Below, in pieces: positions 26,269-36,401 of a DNA stretch of 64,000 nucleotides. Both the position numbers and the translations under genes were made by a program. The notes beneath the pieces were generated by a model. The model worked only from the letters and a program-made list of their open reading frames with translations, had not been told where the DNA came from and ran no database searches. This stretch comes from Arthrobacter gengyunqii (GTDB lineage: Bacteria > Actinomycetota > Actinomycetes > Actinomycetales > Micrococcaceae). The stretch's first letter is position 1; each line of letters opens with the position of its first letter. The stretch spans positions 124,001 to 188,000 of the forward strand of contig NZ_CP095461.1 in the NCBI RefSeq assembly GCF_023022985.1, written 5' to 3'.

Positions 26269-26300
26269 AAAACCCCGGACTTACGAGTCCGGGGTTTTTC
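26269..26300 (+). terminator. Intrinsic terminator after the tRNA cluster
   Basis: AAAACCCCGGACT pairs with AGTCCGGGGTTTTT around a TACG loop, followed by further T residues. A textbook intrinsic terminator. Confidence 0.92.
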
Positions 26301-26469
26301 TTTTAACTGCCCTCGCCTCCGGTCCGGGTCGCGGCCCCGGAGCCTTTGCAATGATGAGCCAGAGAATATCCTTCATCAAATAGGTCAGTTTATCGGCGTC
26401 GCGGTCTCAGCCGTCCAAACCCGCCCCGACGCGGAAAAAGCGCTCTGCTCTCTTCCCAAAATCCGTACG

Positions 26470-26498
26470 TTGACGCTTGACTGGTCCCTGAATCTACT
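26470..26498 (+). promoter_or_regulatory. Promoter of the flavin-binding protein gene
   Basis: TTGACG at 26470-26475 and TCTACT at 26493-26498 are separated by 17 bases. The predicted start site at about 26505 falls within six bases of the two possible ATG codons, so the leader is absent or nearly so even though GGAGG lies just there. Confidence 0.55.
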
Positions 26499-26510
26499 TC
26501 GGAGGCAATG

Positions 26511-26957
26511 ATGGCGACGGAAGATACACAGGGTTTTGCGTGGGAAAGTGCTGCCACGCACCAGAGCGAGGACCTGACGGAAGCGCAGTGCTGGACGCTG
26601 TTGTCCGGCAGGGGGACCGGGCGGGTGGCATATCTGGACAACGGCCGGGTGCTGGTTTATCCGGTCAACTACGTTGTCCACGACCAAGGTGTTTATTTCC
26701 GGACCGCACACGACGGGTTCCTGGGCGGCGGACCGGAGCACCAAAGCGCGTCCTTCCAGATTGACCACCATGATCCCGGCCGCATGGACGGCTGGTCCGT
26801 CCTGCTCAGCGGAAGGGCCGAGCCCGTCACGGACGCCGACCTGCTGACCGAACTCTGGGGGCGCCGCATGGATGAGCCGTGGGGCGGCGGGCAGCGTGAT
26901 GTCTTCATCGGCATTGAGCCCGGGCTCCTTACCGGGCGCAGGGTGGGACGGCATTGA
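26511..26957 (+). CDS. Pyridoxamine 5'-phosphate oxidase-family flavin-binding protein
   Basis: A 148-residue single-domain protein with the split-barrel pattern of the PNPOx-like family: a helix LTEAQCWTLL, then GRGTGRVAYLDNGRVLVYPVNYVVHDQGVYFRTA. Members bind FMN, F420 or haem and act as small reductases or sensors; I cannot assign the ligand. Two adjacent ATGs (26508, 26511) are possible; 26511 gives better spacing to GGAGG. It stands alone, just upstream of the alkaline-shock cluster but with its own promoter. Confidence 0.82.
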   Translation: MATEDTQGFAWESAATHQSEDLTEAQCWTLLSGRGTGRVAYLDNGRVLVYPVNYVVHDQGVYFRTAHDGFLGGGPEHQSASFQIDHHDPGRMDGWSVLLSGRAEPVTDADLLTELWGRRMDEPWGGGQRDVFIGIEPGLLTGRRVGRH

Positions 26958-27014
26958 GTGCCGCCCGCTGCCCTGCCTGCCCAAAGGACAGAGCCGCAGG
27001 ATACGCTTTGCAGC

Positions 27015-27560
27015 ATGGATGACGCCCAGAACCAGTTCCTGTCCGCAGCCCAGGGCGGCCCCGCCCGGCCGGAATCGGTGGATGCAGCAGCCCGCCGGGC
27101 CCCCGTGCACGCACCTGTTCCCCCGCAGGCGCCGTCAGCGGCCTCCGCCGCGGTCCCAGCAGAAGTTCCCCCCACCGTGATCGGCGGCAAAACTGCCATC
27201 AGCGAGCAGGCAGTGGCGAAAGTTGCCGCCATTGCCGCCCGATCCGTGGCAGGGGTTTACGCACTGGGCACCGGTTCCGGGCGTGCGCTCGGCGCCGTCC
27301 GCGACGCGGTGGGAGGTTCCAGCGCCACCCAGGGAGTCCACGTTGAAGTGGGCGAGACCGAAGTGGCGGTTGACGTCACCCTCGTGGCTGTTTACGGGAC
27401 CCCGCTGACCCGGATTGCCGACAACGTTCGTGCCGCCGTCTACGCCGCGGTGGAATCGCTGGTGGGACTGCGGGTGGTGGAAGTGAACGTAGACGTGAAT
27501 GACGTCCAGATTCCGGGCGCGGCCGAAGGCAAGCCCGGCTCCGCGCCCGAATCCGCGTAG
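27015..27560 (+). CDS. Asp23/Gls24 family envelope stress protein
   Basis: About 181 residues. A disordered Ala/Pro-rich N-terminus (residues 1-50) precedes the Asp23 domain: ISEQAVAKVAAIAARSVAGVYALG, then GVHVEVGETEVAVDVTLVAVYG and a helix. In Firmicutes Asp23 is anchored at the membrane by AmaP. A TACGCT -10 element at 27002-27007 sits 7 bases before the ATG, so the message is probably leaderless. It heads a five-gene cluster with DUF2273, a second Asp23-like protein, a DUF6286-type protein and an AmaP-like protein. Confidence 0.88.
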   Translation: MDDAQNQFLSAAQGGPARPESVDAAARRAPVHAPVPPQAPSAASAAVPAEVPPTVIGGKTAISEQAVAKVAAIAARSVAGVYALGTGSGRALGAVRDAVGGSSATQGVHVEVGETEVAVDVTLVAVYGTPLTRIADNVRAAVYAAVESLVGLRVVEVNVDVNDVQIPGAAEGKPGSAPESA

Positions 27561-27631
27561 CGGAAGGGCTGCGGCAGTATCCGTTATAGGGTCGAAGAAG
27601 AGTTCGGGATCACCGTCATGAGGCAGGAACT

Positions 27632-27823
27632 ATGAAACCAACCGTTACGGGCATGGCGATCGGAGCCGTTCTGGCCTTCACCGCCCTGATTTTCGATTTT
27701 TGGGGCTTCCTGCTGATGGCACTGTTCATTGCCGTGGGAGCCCTGTGCGGACGCGCCGCGGAGGGCAAGGTCGATTTCCGCACGGTCCGCGATGCGCTGA
27801 CCGGACGCCGTTCATCCTCGTGA
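27632..27823 (+). CDS. DUF2273-type small membrane protein
   Basis: A 63-residue protein with two membrane segments (about residues 5-22 and 25-43) and a short basic tail. Small DUF2273 proteins accompany Asp23/Gls24 genes in many Gram-positive bacteria, and the position here agrees. Its TGA stop overlaps the next gene's GTG. The molecular role is unknown; membrane anchoring of the Asp23 complex is a reasonable guess. Confidence 0.82.
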   Translation: MKPTVTGMAIGAVLAFTALIFDFWGFLLMALFIAVGALCGRAAEGKVDFRTVRDALTGRRSSS

Positions 27824-28215
27824 GCTCCGCAGTCCTGCCCGCAGCACCGTTCGCTGAACCCGGAACCGGCCTCGCCGGACATAACCGGATCAGCACCCAG
27901 GCACTGACCTCCACGGCCAAAGCGGCCGCCGCCGAATTCTTTCGGGTTCCGCCGGCACAGATCAGGGTTACCTGGTCCGATGACCAGGGCATGCTTGCAA
28001 TGTCCCTGGCCCTGCCGGTCGCCCTTCCGCCGCTGAACCGCATTGCGGCTGACCCGGGCCTGGTCAGCCGGGCGGGCGGATCGGTCTGGGACCGCGCCCA
28101 CGCGGCCAAACCCCTGCTCAGGGACAGGGTCACGGAACTTACCGGATCATTGGTTTCAAGGGTGGACGTGCGCATCACCGGCGTCCAGCTTGAGGAAGGA
28201 AGCAGGGTCCGGTGA
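27820..28215 (+). CDS. Second Asp23-like/alkaline-shock-associated soluble protein
   Basis: Starting at GTG 27820 (GTGA overlap with the previous stop), the product has about 131 residues. The pattern ISTQALTSTAKAAAAEFFRVPPAQIRVTWSDDQGMLAMSLALPV and a late VSRVDVRITGVQLEE resembles the strand-helix arrangement of the Asp23 domain, but similarity is weak. An upstream frame to 27700 is a shadow of the previous gene. It is translationally coupled on both sides. Confidence 0.7.
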   Translation: MSSAVLPAAPFAEPGTGLAGHNRISTQALTSTAKAAAAEFFRVPPAQIRVTWSDDQGMLAMSLALPVALPPLNRIAADPGLVSRAGGSVWDRAHAAKPLLRDRVTELTGSLVSRVDVRITGVQLEEGSRVR

Positions 28216-28796
28216 GCAGCAACGACGTCCGCACGCGCCAGATCGTGCGCCGCGAAACCCACGCCAGCCGGGCGGCCGCCTCCGTGGTGGCCGTGATCCT
28301 GGGCATTCTCTTCTGCCTTTATGTCCTGCTGGAAGCAACCCTTCAAACCCTGGGCCAGGATGCTTGGCTCACTGACCCTGCCGCCCTGGGCGCCTGGTTG
28401 TCACGGCTGCCGGAGAATGCCGACTCAGCCATTCTGGGACTGAGCGGACTGCTCATCCTCCTGGCGGGCCTCGTGCTGTTCCTGCAGGCGGTTCTGCCGG
28501 GCCGGCGCCCGCGTTACGCCCTGCCCAACCCGCGCGCCGCCGTCGTGGTGGATGCCGAAGTGCTGGCGTCGTCACTGGCCCGGCGGGCGCGTCTCACCGC
28601 CGGTGTTACTTCCGAGCAGGTGCTGGTGACCGTTGGCCGCACCCGCGTCGACGTCCGCATCCGCCCCACCTCGGGCGTCCCGGTCGATGAGGATGCGGTG
28701 CGGAACGCCGTGGCCGAGGAGCTGGAGCTGACCGGACTGGAACCGCGGCCCGAGGTCCGTGTGCAGGTCTCCCAGATGGGGGTGATCGGACAGTGA
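28212..28796 (+). CDS. DUF6286-type membrane protein of the alkaline-shock cluster
   Basis: 194 residues with two membrane segments (about 22-46 and 73-96) and a C-terminal soluble domain, SSLARRARLTAGVTSEQVLVTVGRTRVDVRIRPTSG, of Asp23/AmaP-like alternating pattern. It starts at GTG 28212, overlapping the previous stop as GTGA, and its own TGA overlaps the next start. The family label is from memory of the actinobacterial cluster; function unknown. Confidence 0.75.
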   Translation: MSSNDVRTRQIVRRETHASRAAASVVAVILGILFCLYVLLEATLQTLGQDAWLTDPAALGAWLSRLPENADSAILGLSGLLILLAGLVLFLQAVLPGRRPRYALPNPRAAVVVDAEVLASSLARRARLTAGVTSEQVLVTVGRTRVDVRIRPTSGVPVDEDAVRNAVAEELELTGLEPRPEVRVQVSQMGVIGQ

Positions 28797-29404
28797 ACCG
28801 CACGCCCCGCGCACTGAACCGCTTCCTGCTGGGCCTTCTTGGGCTGATCCTCATCGGGCTCGGCGGCGGCTTGCTCTGGCTCAGCCTCGACAGCGGCGCC
28901 GCCCGCCGCTGGCAGGGCTTCGCGCCCGGACTGTTGGAGAGGGTCGAGGCTTTTGGGGCTGACACTGCCCTGCCGGGGCAGTCGCAGAGCTGGATCTGGC
29001 CCCTGCTGGTGGTGGCCATGGTCGTGGCGATCGTGTTCCTGGTCCTTTGGGCGGCAGCGCAGGGCCGCGGACGAACCGGCACCCTGATCTCGGAATACGA
29101 CGACGACGGCGCACCGGGCCGTGTGGCGATCAGCGGCGCGGTGGCGGAGCAGGCGCTCCGGTCGGCCCTGCAGGAAAACCCCGATGTGGCAGCTGCCGCC
29201 GTCAGCACCTATGACGTGCGGGGCAGTTCTGCGCTTCGGATCCGGATCAATCCCCGGCAGGGAGCGGCACCGCACTTGATTGCCGCCGACGCCACGCACC
29301 TGGTGGAAGCACTCGACGCTGCCCTGGGCCGGGAACCGGCGGTGCTGATCAGCATCGATGCCGGCCGCAAACTGCGCTTCAACCGCGAGGACCGGGTCCG
29401 CTAG
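28793..29404 (+). CDS. AmaP-like alkaline-shock membrane anchor protein
   Basis: 203 residues with two membrane segments (about residues 11-31 and 67-87) linked by about 35 residues, then a cytoplasmic domain. Topology and position match AmaP, the membrane anchor of Asp23 in Firmicutes, though identity is probably low. The start overlaps the previous stop (GTGA). It closes a block of four overlapping genes, so these proteins are probably made in fixed ratio. Confidence 0.75.
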   Translation: MNRTPRALNRFLLGLLGLILIGLGGGLLWLSLDSGAARRWQGFAPGLLERVEAFGADTALPGQSQSWIWPLLVVAMVVAIVFLVLWAAAQGRGRTGTLISEYDDDGAPGRVAISGAVAEQALRSALQENPDVAAAAVSTYDVRGSSALRIRINPRQGAAPHLIAADATHLVEALDAALGREPAVLISIDAGRKLRFNREDRVR

Positions 29405-29416
29405 GTCCGCGCTCCG

Positions 29417-30271
29417 TCAGCTGGCGCGGGCCAGCTGACGGATGGGAATCCATCGGTTGGCCAGCCTGCGGTAGGAGGCGGCGGCCCCGGTCATGTCACC
29501 TTCCGCCAGTGATTCGATGCCCAACCGGACATCCGACGGGGAATCGTCGGGGAACACCAGGTCCGCCACCGGACCGTAGTCCAGCTCCAGCACTGCGTCC
29601 TCGGAGAAAACCTCCAGCCAATTCGTCAGCTCGTCCAGTTCATCCAGCAGATCCAGCTCAGGCGCCACGAGCGCCAGGGAAGCCATGGCGCCGCGTGCCC
29701 GTTCCAGGGACTGGCCCACCGGTGCCGCGAGCCGGACGGTCTGCACCTTGCCGTCATCCTCCACCACCTCGCTGTGGTCATCCTCGTGCAGCAGCACAAA
29801 CCAACCGAACGGGACGCCCCAGGTCGCCGAGCGCGTGTGCAGCCGTGCCAGCGAGTCGGCAAACGAATCAGGATCTATCCGGGCGGCGTGCGCCTCGCGG
29901 GCCACTTCCGGCACCAGGACATCGACCAGGGGGCCGCGGATGCTTTCGCCCAGTGATTCGGCGGCCAGTGAGGCCCTGACCGCCAGCTGGTTGGGGCAGT
30001 ACAGTCTGCGGGTGGACCCTTCATGGCCCGGGTAATGCAGTACCCTCACCAGGTCGGAGGAACCGTGCGGAAAGGGATCCGAAACAGCACGGACCAGCCG
30101 GCGCACGGCGTCACTGCGTTCCAGGACCTCGGTCTCATGGCGTCCCCGGGACCGCTGATCCAAGATGGCCAGTTGCTGGCCATCGTCAAACACGTCCAGC
30201 GGCTCATAGACACGCAGATGCGACACGTAGGGGAACGTGCGGTGCAGGGGCTGCTGAGGCCGCGGGCTCAT
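29417..30271 (-). CDS. Conserved hypothetical protein, soluble
   Basis: A 284-residue soluble protein with no membrane segment. I do not recognise a family. It has an N-terminal segment RTFPYVSHLRVYEPLDVF and the phrases YCPNQLAVRASLAAESLGE and WGVPFGWFVLL, suggesting an ordered alpha/beta core, and a very acidic second half. It begins only 2 bases after xthA ends, so it is probably the second gene of that operon. Proteins of this sort seem confined to actinobacteria, but I cannot verify that. Confidence 0.7.
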   Translation of the reverse strand: MSPRPQQPLHRTFPYVSHLRVYEPLDVFDDGQQLAILDQRSRGRHETEVLERSDAVRRLVRAVSDPFPHGSSDLVRVLHYPGHEGSTRRLYCPNQLAVRASLAAESLGESIRGPLVDVLVPEVAREAHAARIDPDSFADSLARLHTRSATWGVPFGWFVLLHEDDHSEVVEDDGKVQTVRLAAPVGQSLERARGAMASLALVAPELDLLDELDELTNWLEVFSEDAVLELDYGPVADLVFPDDSPSDVRLGIESLAEGDMTGAAASYRRLANRWIPIRQLARAS

Positions 30272-30273
30272 GG

Positions 30274-31077
30274 TCAGTCCAGCTCCACGATGACGGGAGC
30301 GTGGTCAGAGGCACCCTTGCCCTTGCGCTCCTCGCGGTCAATGGAGGCGCCGGTGACCCGGGCGGCAAGAGCGGGGGAACCGAGGACGAAGTCGATGCGC
30401 ATGCCTTCCTTCTTCGGGAAACGCAGCTGCGTGTAGTCCCAGTACGTGTACACGCCGGGTCCCGGCGTGTACGGCCGGACGACGTCGGTGAGCCCGGCGT
30501 CGAGGAAAGCTTGGAATGCCGCTCGCTCCGGTTCGGTGACGTGGGTGGCATTCTGGGCGCGGAACCAGTCGATGTCCCACACATCGTCATCCTGCGGGGC
30601 GATGTTCCAGTCACCCATCAGTGCCAGCGGCAGGTCCGGGTTCTCCTTCATCCAGCCTGCGGCCTGATCCTTAAGGATGTCCAGCCACTGCAGCTTGTAC
30701 GGCATGTGGGGATCGCCCACGGCGCGGCCGTTGGGGACGTACAGGCTCCACACCCGCACGCCGTTGCAGGTGGCACCGATGGCGCGGGCCTCGGTGGCGG
30801 TGGTGGCCTCGGTCTTGCCGAACGCCGGCTGGCCCGGGAAGGTGCGCTCGACGTCGTCGAGCCCCACCCGGGAGGCGATGGCCACGCCGTTCCACTGGCT
30901 CAGGCCGAAGTGGGCAACTTCGTAGCCGTTGTTCTCAAAGATTTCCCACGGAAAATTTTCGTCCTTGGCTTTGGTTTCCTGAATGGCCAGGACATCGACG
31001 TCGGAGCGCTGCAGCCACGCCTCAACGCGGTCGGCACGGGCACGGATGGAGTTCACATTCCACGTAGCAATCTTCAC
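30274..31077 (-). CDS. xth: Exodeoxyribonuclease III / AP endonuclease
   Basis: DNA repair enzyme of the ExoIII/APE family that cuts at abasic sites and degrades 3' ends. The 267-residue product has WNVNSIRAR at the N-terminus, the metal ligand in AIQETKAKDENFP, GDWNIAPQDDDVWD and the closing SDHAPVIVEL. It starts at GTG 31077; TAACGT at 31085-31090 on the minus strand lies 7 bases upstream, so the transcript is probably leaderless. It is downstream of nadE on the same strand. Confidence 0.94.
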   Translation of the reverse strand: MKIATWNVNSIRARADRVEAWLQRSDVDVLAIQETKAKDENFPWEIFENNGYEVAHFGLSQWNGVAIASRVGLDDVERTFPGQPAFGKTEATTATEARAIGATCNGVRVWSLYVPNGRAVGDPHMPYKLQWLDILKDQAAGWMKENPDLPLALMGDWNIAPQDDDVWDIDWFRAQNATHVTEPERAAFQAFLDAGLTDVVRPYTPGPGVYTYWDYTQLRFPKKEGMRIDFVLGSPALAARVTGASIDREERKGKGASDHAPVIVELD

Positions 31078-31107
31078 CCTTGCTACGTTACCGAATGTCC
31101 GCCCGGT

Positions 31108-31944
31108 TCACGGCATGACTTCCGGCTTCCACCATGTGTCCAGAATGCTCACCGGCACGGTCCGCTTGTGCCGGGTCATCAGGAATCTGCGCTCGATCTT
31201 CTCAGCCGCTTCGTCCGGGACCTCGCGTCCTTCAAGGTAGTCGTCAATGGTGTCGTAGGAGATGCCCAGCTCCGTCTCATCGGTCTGGCCCGGGGCATTA
31301 TCCAACAGGTCCGCGGTGGGAGCCTTGTGCACCAGGGATTCCGGGGCGCCGAGTTCGGCCAGCAGCTGCCGGTTCTGGCGCTTGTTCAGGCCGAACAGCG
31401 GCAGGACGTCAGCGCCGCCGTCGCCGTATTTCGTGAAGAACCCGGTGACGGATTCAGCGCCGTGGTCCGTGCCAATGACCAGCAGGTTGTGCTGGCCGGC
31501 CACCGCGTACTGGGCCGTCATCCGGGCCCGTGCCTTGATGTTGCCCTTGTTGAAGTCGCTGATCCGCTCGCCGGTCATCTTGACGTACTCGTCTTCGTAG
31601 CCGTCCACGGCCGGCGCCACGTTGTAGACCCAGGAGACGTCGGGACGGATGAACTCGAGGGCGGCCTGCGCGTCCGCTTCGTCATGCTGGACCTGGTAGG
31701 GCAGGCGGAGGGCAATGAACTGCGCCTCGGTGCCTTCAGCAGTGAGCTCATCCACCGCCAGCTGGGCCAGACGGCCGGCCAGGGTGGAGTCGATCCCTCC
31801 GCTGATGCCCAGGACAAACCCGCCGGTATGGGAAGCGGCGCGATAGGCCTTCAGGAAGTCCACGCGCCGGCGGATTTCCGCACCGGCATCAATGGTGGGC
31901 TGCACGCCCATTTCCGCGATGATTTCAGCTTGTAATTGGCGCAT
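31108..31944 (-). CDS. nadE: Ammonia-dependent NAD+ synthetase
   Basis: Last step of NAD synthesis: ATP-dependent amidation of nicotinate adenine dinucleotide. The 278-residue protein has the PP-loop [14 protein letters not shown] near residue 44, and the later [27 protein letters not shown] segment. There is no glutaminase domain, so it uses ammonia. The frame extends to 32061, but the ATG at 31944 matches the family and has TAGGCT 7 bases upstream, suggesting a leaderless message. Divergent from pyrE. Confidence 0.95.
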   Translation of the reverse strand: MRQLQAEIIAEMGVQPTIDAGAEIRRRVDFLKAYRAASHTGGFVLGISGGIDSTLAGRLAQLAVDELTAEGTEAQFIALRLPYQVQHDEADAQAALEFIRPDVSWVYNVAPAVDGYEDEYVKMTGERISDFNKGNIKARARMTAQYAVAGQHNLLVIGTDHGAESVTGFFTKYGDGGADVLPLFGLNKRQNRQLLAELGAPESLVHKAPTADLLDNAPGQTDETELGISYDTIDDYLEGREVPDEAAEKIERRFLMTRHKRTVPVSILDTWWKPEVMP

Positions 31945-32011
31945 GTATCCCAGCCTATATCCCCCGTCACATCCGTGTGTGGGAAAGGGGCCCTCGGCTA
32001 GGATGGAGGCC

Positions 32012-32581
32012 ATGACTGCGCCCGCTTTGCCTGCTGCCCGTGCCCGCCTTTTGGATCTCATCAGTGACCTGGCCGTGGTCCGGGGAAAGGTGACACTGTC
32101 TTCCGGCGCCGAGGCCGACTACTACATTGACCTTCGCCGCATTACCCTCCACCACGAGGCCTCCCAGCTGGTGGGCGATGTGATGCTGGACCTGATTGAC
32201 GGAGCCGGCCTTTCCTTTGAGAGCGCCGGCGGGCTGACCATGGGCGCCGATCCGGTGGCCACCGCTGTGATGAATGCCGGTGCCCGTGCCGGCCGGCCGA
32301 TCGACGCCTTCGTGGTGCGCAAGGCGCAGAAGTCCTACGGCATGGGCCGGCAGGTTGAGGGCCCCGATGTTGCCGGCCGCAACGTGGTGGTCCTGGAAGA
32401 CACCTCCACCACGGGCGGATCGGCGCTGGCCGCCGTGGAAGGCGTCCGGCGGGCCGGCGGAAACGTGGTGGCCGTTGCCGTCATCGTGGACCGGAACACG
32501 GGATCGAAGGAACGCATTGAAGCTGAAGCCGGAGTGCCGTATCTCTATGCATTCGGCAAGGATGAGCTGGGTCTGGACTAA
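32012..32581 (+). CDS. pyrE: Orotate phosphoribosyltransferase
   Basis: Adds PRPP to orotate to form OMP in pyrimidine synthesis. The protein is 189 residues, slightly short but normal for actinobacteria, with the PRPP motif [17 protein letters not shown] near residue 125 and the [11 protein letters not shown] loop. Start at ATG 32012: a TAGGAT -10 element (31999-32004) lies 7 bases before it, while the overlapping GGAGG would be only 2 bases away, so leaderless initiation fits better than a Shine-Dalgarno. ATG 32003 is the alternative. It is not in a pyrimidine operon here. Confidence 0.94.
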   Translation: MTAPALPAARARLLDLISDLAVVRGKVTLSSGAEADYYIDLRRITLHHEASQLVGDVMLDLIDGAGLSFESAGGLTMGADPVATAVMNAGARAGRPIDAFVVRKAQKSYGMGRQVEGPDVAGRNVVVLEDTSTTGGSALAAVEGVRRAGGNVVAVAVIVDRNTGSKERIEAEAGVPYLYAFGKDELGLD

Positions 32582-32635
32582 GGCCGCGGCGGCAACGGCG
32601 GGACCTGCATTGCCGGGCGCGGGACCCGGGCTGCC

Positions 32636-33637
32636 GTGACCGGGGATCCGGCAGAGTTCCTGCGGTCCGCAGAAAACCTCAAACGGTACTCCCGGCGCCG
32701 TTTTCTGGCCGGCAGCGCACTGGGGTTGACCCTGGCCGCGGATTTGTTGGTGACCCGCCAAATCCAGCGGTACCGGGAAGATCTGGAAATCCTTCGGGTC
32801 CGGGACGAGACCGCGGAACGGCGGTTCCCCACGGCTTCCTGGTTCCTGTTTCCGGGCTACAAGACCAGCTGGGAAGAGACGGTCTGGCTCCTCAATTCCC
32901 TGCGCCCGGCGCTGGCTTCACGCGGCCAGCTTGCCGGGGTGGGTTATTCCAACCGGGGCCTGGACGTCGATGACATCGTGGCCGCCGTGTACCGCTACAT
33001 CCGAAATCATCAGCTGCGGCGCATCTACTTTTACGGCCACAGTTTCGGCGGGATGCTCGCCGTCGAGGTGGCGGCCAGGCTGCTGGAGCGCGGCGTCGCC
33101 GTCGAACTCATCATCCTGGACTCCAGCCCGGCCGGCCCGCAGGACGTCCTGGACCGGGCGATGTTTGAGGGCGTCGTGGCCCTGTACGACGCCGGCTACC
33201 GGATTCCCAGCGTGGTCCGCGGCGGGTATGAACTGGGGGAGCGGGTGCTGCACAAGGACGAACGGACCTGGCGGACGGTGGTGGACCAGACCCTGGAGCA
33301 GCTTTCGCCGCTGGCGCCGTCGACCACCCTGATCCAGTCCGAAGCGTCCTACATCTTCCACTACGAGGCGACGCGCTATGCCGGTGCCCTGGGCGGCACC
33401 TCGCTGGCGTTCATCGGTAATCCGGACGACAAGACGGTCAATTACTTCGGCGCCAAGTATGAATGGGCCGCAGTGTTCCCGCGCAACCTCGTCTCCAACG
33501 ACCTGGTGACCGAAGGAGCCAGCCCGGCGCATGCCAGCCCGCAGTGGAATCCCGGCGTTTACCAGCGGGTGGTGCGCGACGTGCTGCGGCAATACTCTCC
33601 TCCGGAACAGGGCGGCGGCCTGAAATCCGTGTTCTGA
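32636..33637 (+). CDS. Alpha/beta hydrolase with a Tat-type N-terminus
   Basis: 333 residues. Residues about 19-40 hold YSRRRFLAG followed by a hydrophobic stretch, matching the twin-arginine consensus S-R-R-x-F-L, so it is probably exported folded, perhaps staying anchored because no clear A-x-A cleavage site follows. The nucleophile elbow is GHSFGGM near residue 137; the FFPGYKTSWEE region supplies the oxyanion loop. Substrate unknown. It begins at GTG 32636, 54 bases after pyrE; no obvious functional link. Confidence 0.75.
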   Translation: MTGDPAEFLRSAENLKRYSRRRFLAGSALGLTLAADLLVTRQIQRYREDLEILRVRDETAERRFPTASWFLFPGYKTSWEETVWLLNSLRPALASRGQLAGVGYSNRGLDVDDIVAAVYRYIRNHQLRRIYFYGHSFGGMLAVEVAARLLERGVAVELIILDSSPAGPQDVLDRAMFEGVVALYDAGYRIPSVVRGGYELGERVLHKDERTWRTVVDQTLEQLSPLAPSTTLIQSEASYIFHYEATRYAGALGGTSLAFIGNPDDKTVNYFGAKYEWAAVFPRNLVSNDLVTEGASPAHASPQWNPGVYQRVVRDVLRQYSPPEQGGGLKSVF

Positions 33638-33643
33638 CCCAGG

Positions 33644-33658
33644 CGCCCGAACCGGGCG
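33644..33658. terminator. Short hairpin between convergent genes
   Basis: CGCCCG and CGGGCG pair around AAC in the spacer between the Tat-type hydrolase and the NagD-like gene. Small and without a U-tract, so termination is only probable. Confidence 0.35.
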
Positions 33659-33664
33659 ACAGCC

Positions 33665-34456
33665 TTAAACCGTGCTGATCAGGTCCGAGACCGAGTTGAC
33701 GATCTGGGTGGGACGGAACGGATAGGAATTGATGTCCTCGCGCTGCGTGATGCCGCTGAGGACCAGGACCGTGGTCAGCCCGGCCTCGATGCCGGCAATG
33801 ATGTCCGTGTCCATCCGGTCACCGATCATGGCGGTGGTTTCCGAATGGGCGTCGATCTTACGCATCGCGGAGCGGAACATCATGGGATTGGGTTTGCCCA
33901 CAATGTAGGGCTTCATGTTGGTGGCGGCGGTGATCAGGGCCGCGATCGCGCCGGTTGCGGGCAGGGGGCCCTCCGGCGACGGGCCGGTGACGTCCGGGTT
34001 GGTGGCAATGAAGCGTGCCCCGCCCATGATCAGGCGGATGGCCTTGGTGATGGTGCCGAAGGAGTACGTGCGGGTTTCGCCCAACACCACGTAGTCCGGA
34101 TTGGTGTCCGTGAGGATCATTCCGGCCTCATGCAGCGCCGTCGTAAGCCCGGCCTCTCCCACCACGAAGCAGCGTCCCGGTACGCCGGCGTTTTTGACCT
34201 GGTCCTTCAGGAATTCGGCCGTGGCCAGCGCGGACGTCCACAGGTTTTCTTCGGGAATTTCCAGTCCGGAGGCGTGCAGCCGTGCGGCGAGGTCCCGCGG
34301 GGTGTAGATCGAGTTGTTGGTCAGGACCAGGAACCGCTTGGACGTGGCCACCCAGCGGTCAATGAGCTCGGCTGCGCCCGGAATGGGATTATTCTCGTGG
34401 ACCAGGACACCGTCCATGTCCGTCAGCCAGCACTCAATGTTCTCGTTTTCGCCCAC
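33665..34456 (-). CDS. HAD-IIA family sugar-phosphatase-like hydrolase (NagD-like)
   Basis: 263 residues with HAD motif I LTDMDGVLVH (nucleophile Asp about residue 13), motif II LVLTNNS near 45, and the late IGDRMDTDIIAGIEAGL metal-binding motif. The insertion between them is the C2 cap of the HAD-IIA group. Such enzymes hydrolyse small phosphate esters such as nucleotides or phosphoglycolate. It begins at GTG 34456 with AAGGAA upstream. Divergent from the TrmH gene. Confidence 0.92.
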   Translation of the reverse strand: MGENENIECWLTDMDGVLVHENNPIPGAAELIDRWVATSKRFLVLTNNSIYTPRDLAARLHASGLEIPEENLWTSALATAEFLKDQVKNAGVPGRCFVVGEAGLTTALHEAGMILTDTNPDYVVLGETRTYSFGTITKAIRLIMGGARFIATNPDVTGPSPEGPLPATGAIAALITAATNMKPYIVGKPNPMMFRSAMRKIDAHSETTAMIGDRMDTDIIAGIEAGLTTVLVLSGITQREDINSYPFRPTQIVNSVSDLISTV

Positions 34457-34555
34457 GCTGTTCCTTTTCTTGCCGTGCGGGGCCCCAGGTGTGCCCGGTT
34501 CCGCCGCCGCTCGCCCGTGATCTTCCGGGCCAGTCTTTCACCTTAAGCTTGAAGG

Positions 34556-35230
34556 GTGAAAGACAGCGCTGAACAATTGCCGGACCTGCCCGTTGAAACA
34601 CCCGACACCGCACCGTTGCATCAGGTGGGCGTCGGCCCGTGGGAAGGACCGCTCCCGGAGGGCGACCACTGGGATCCGGAACTGCTGGCCAACGGCGATG
34701 TCCGCAACGTCGTGGATGAGTACCGCTACTGGAAACACGACGCAATCGTGGCGGATCTGGACACCAAGCGGCATCCGTTCCATGTCGCCATTGAAAACTG
34801 GCAGCACGACTTCAACATAGGCACCGTGGTCCGCACGGCCAACGCGTTCATGGCCAAGGAAGTGCACATCATTGGACGACGGCGCTGGAACCGCCGCGGC
34901 GCGATGGTCACCGACCGGTACCAGCATGTGCGGCACCACCCCACCGTCGAGGACTTCGTGCAGTGGGCTCACGGTGAAGGCCTGCGCATTATCGGGATCG
35001 ACAACTTTCCGGATTCCGTGCCCCTGGAAACCTACGAGCTGCCTCAGAACTGTGTCCTGGTGTTCGGCCAGGAAGGACCCGGGCTCAGCCCGGAGGTGCA
35101 TGCCGCCGCCGATGCCACCCTGTCCATTGCCCAGTTCGGCTCCACCCGGTCCATCAATGCAGGCTCCGCGGCGGCCATTGCCATGCATGGATGGATCAGG
35201 CGGCATGTGTTCGGCCAGACGGTGAACTGA
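34556..35230 (+). CDS. TrmH/SpoU family RNA 2'-O-ribose methyltransferase
   Basis: 224 residues with the SPOUT knot motifs: NIGTVVRTANAF near residue 83, VLVFGQEGPGLSPE near 168 and a final IAQFGSTRSINAGSAAAIAMH segment that forms the SAM-binding knot. An N-terminal extension of about 75 residues precedes the domain. It methylates a tRNA or rRNA ribose; the target is unknown. It starts at GTG 34556, 6 bases after a TAAGCT -10 element (34544-34549), so the message is probably leaderless. Confidence 0.92.
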   Translation: MKDSAEQLPDLPVETPDTAPLHQVGVGPWEGPLPEGDHWDPELLANGDVRNVVDEYRYWKHDAIVADLDTKRHPFHVAIENWQHDFNIGTVVRTANAFMAKEVHIIGRRRWNRRGAMVTDRYQHVRHHPTVEDFVQWAHGEGLRIIGIDNFPDSVPLETYELPQNCVLVFGQEGPGLSPEVHAAADATLSIAQFGSTRSINAGSAAAIAMHGWIRRHVFGQTVN

Positions 35231-35381
35231 CCAATAACCGGAAAGGACCCGGCTCGTTGCGGCTCCTCGGTGCGTGATGCAGTGACACGGCCTGCTGCCG
35301 GAAGGATACTTATGGCTAGGATGTAGGAAGCCAATGAGGGCCCTGGCCCTGCCGTAGATCGACCTTTCACGAGGAGTCAGC

Positions 35382-36400
<1,019 letters not shown>

Positions 36401-36401
<1 letters not shown>

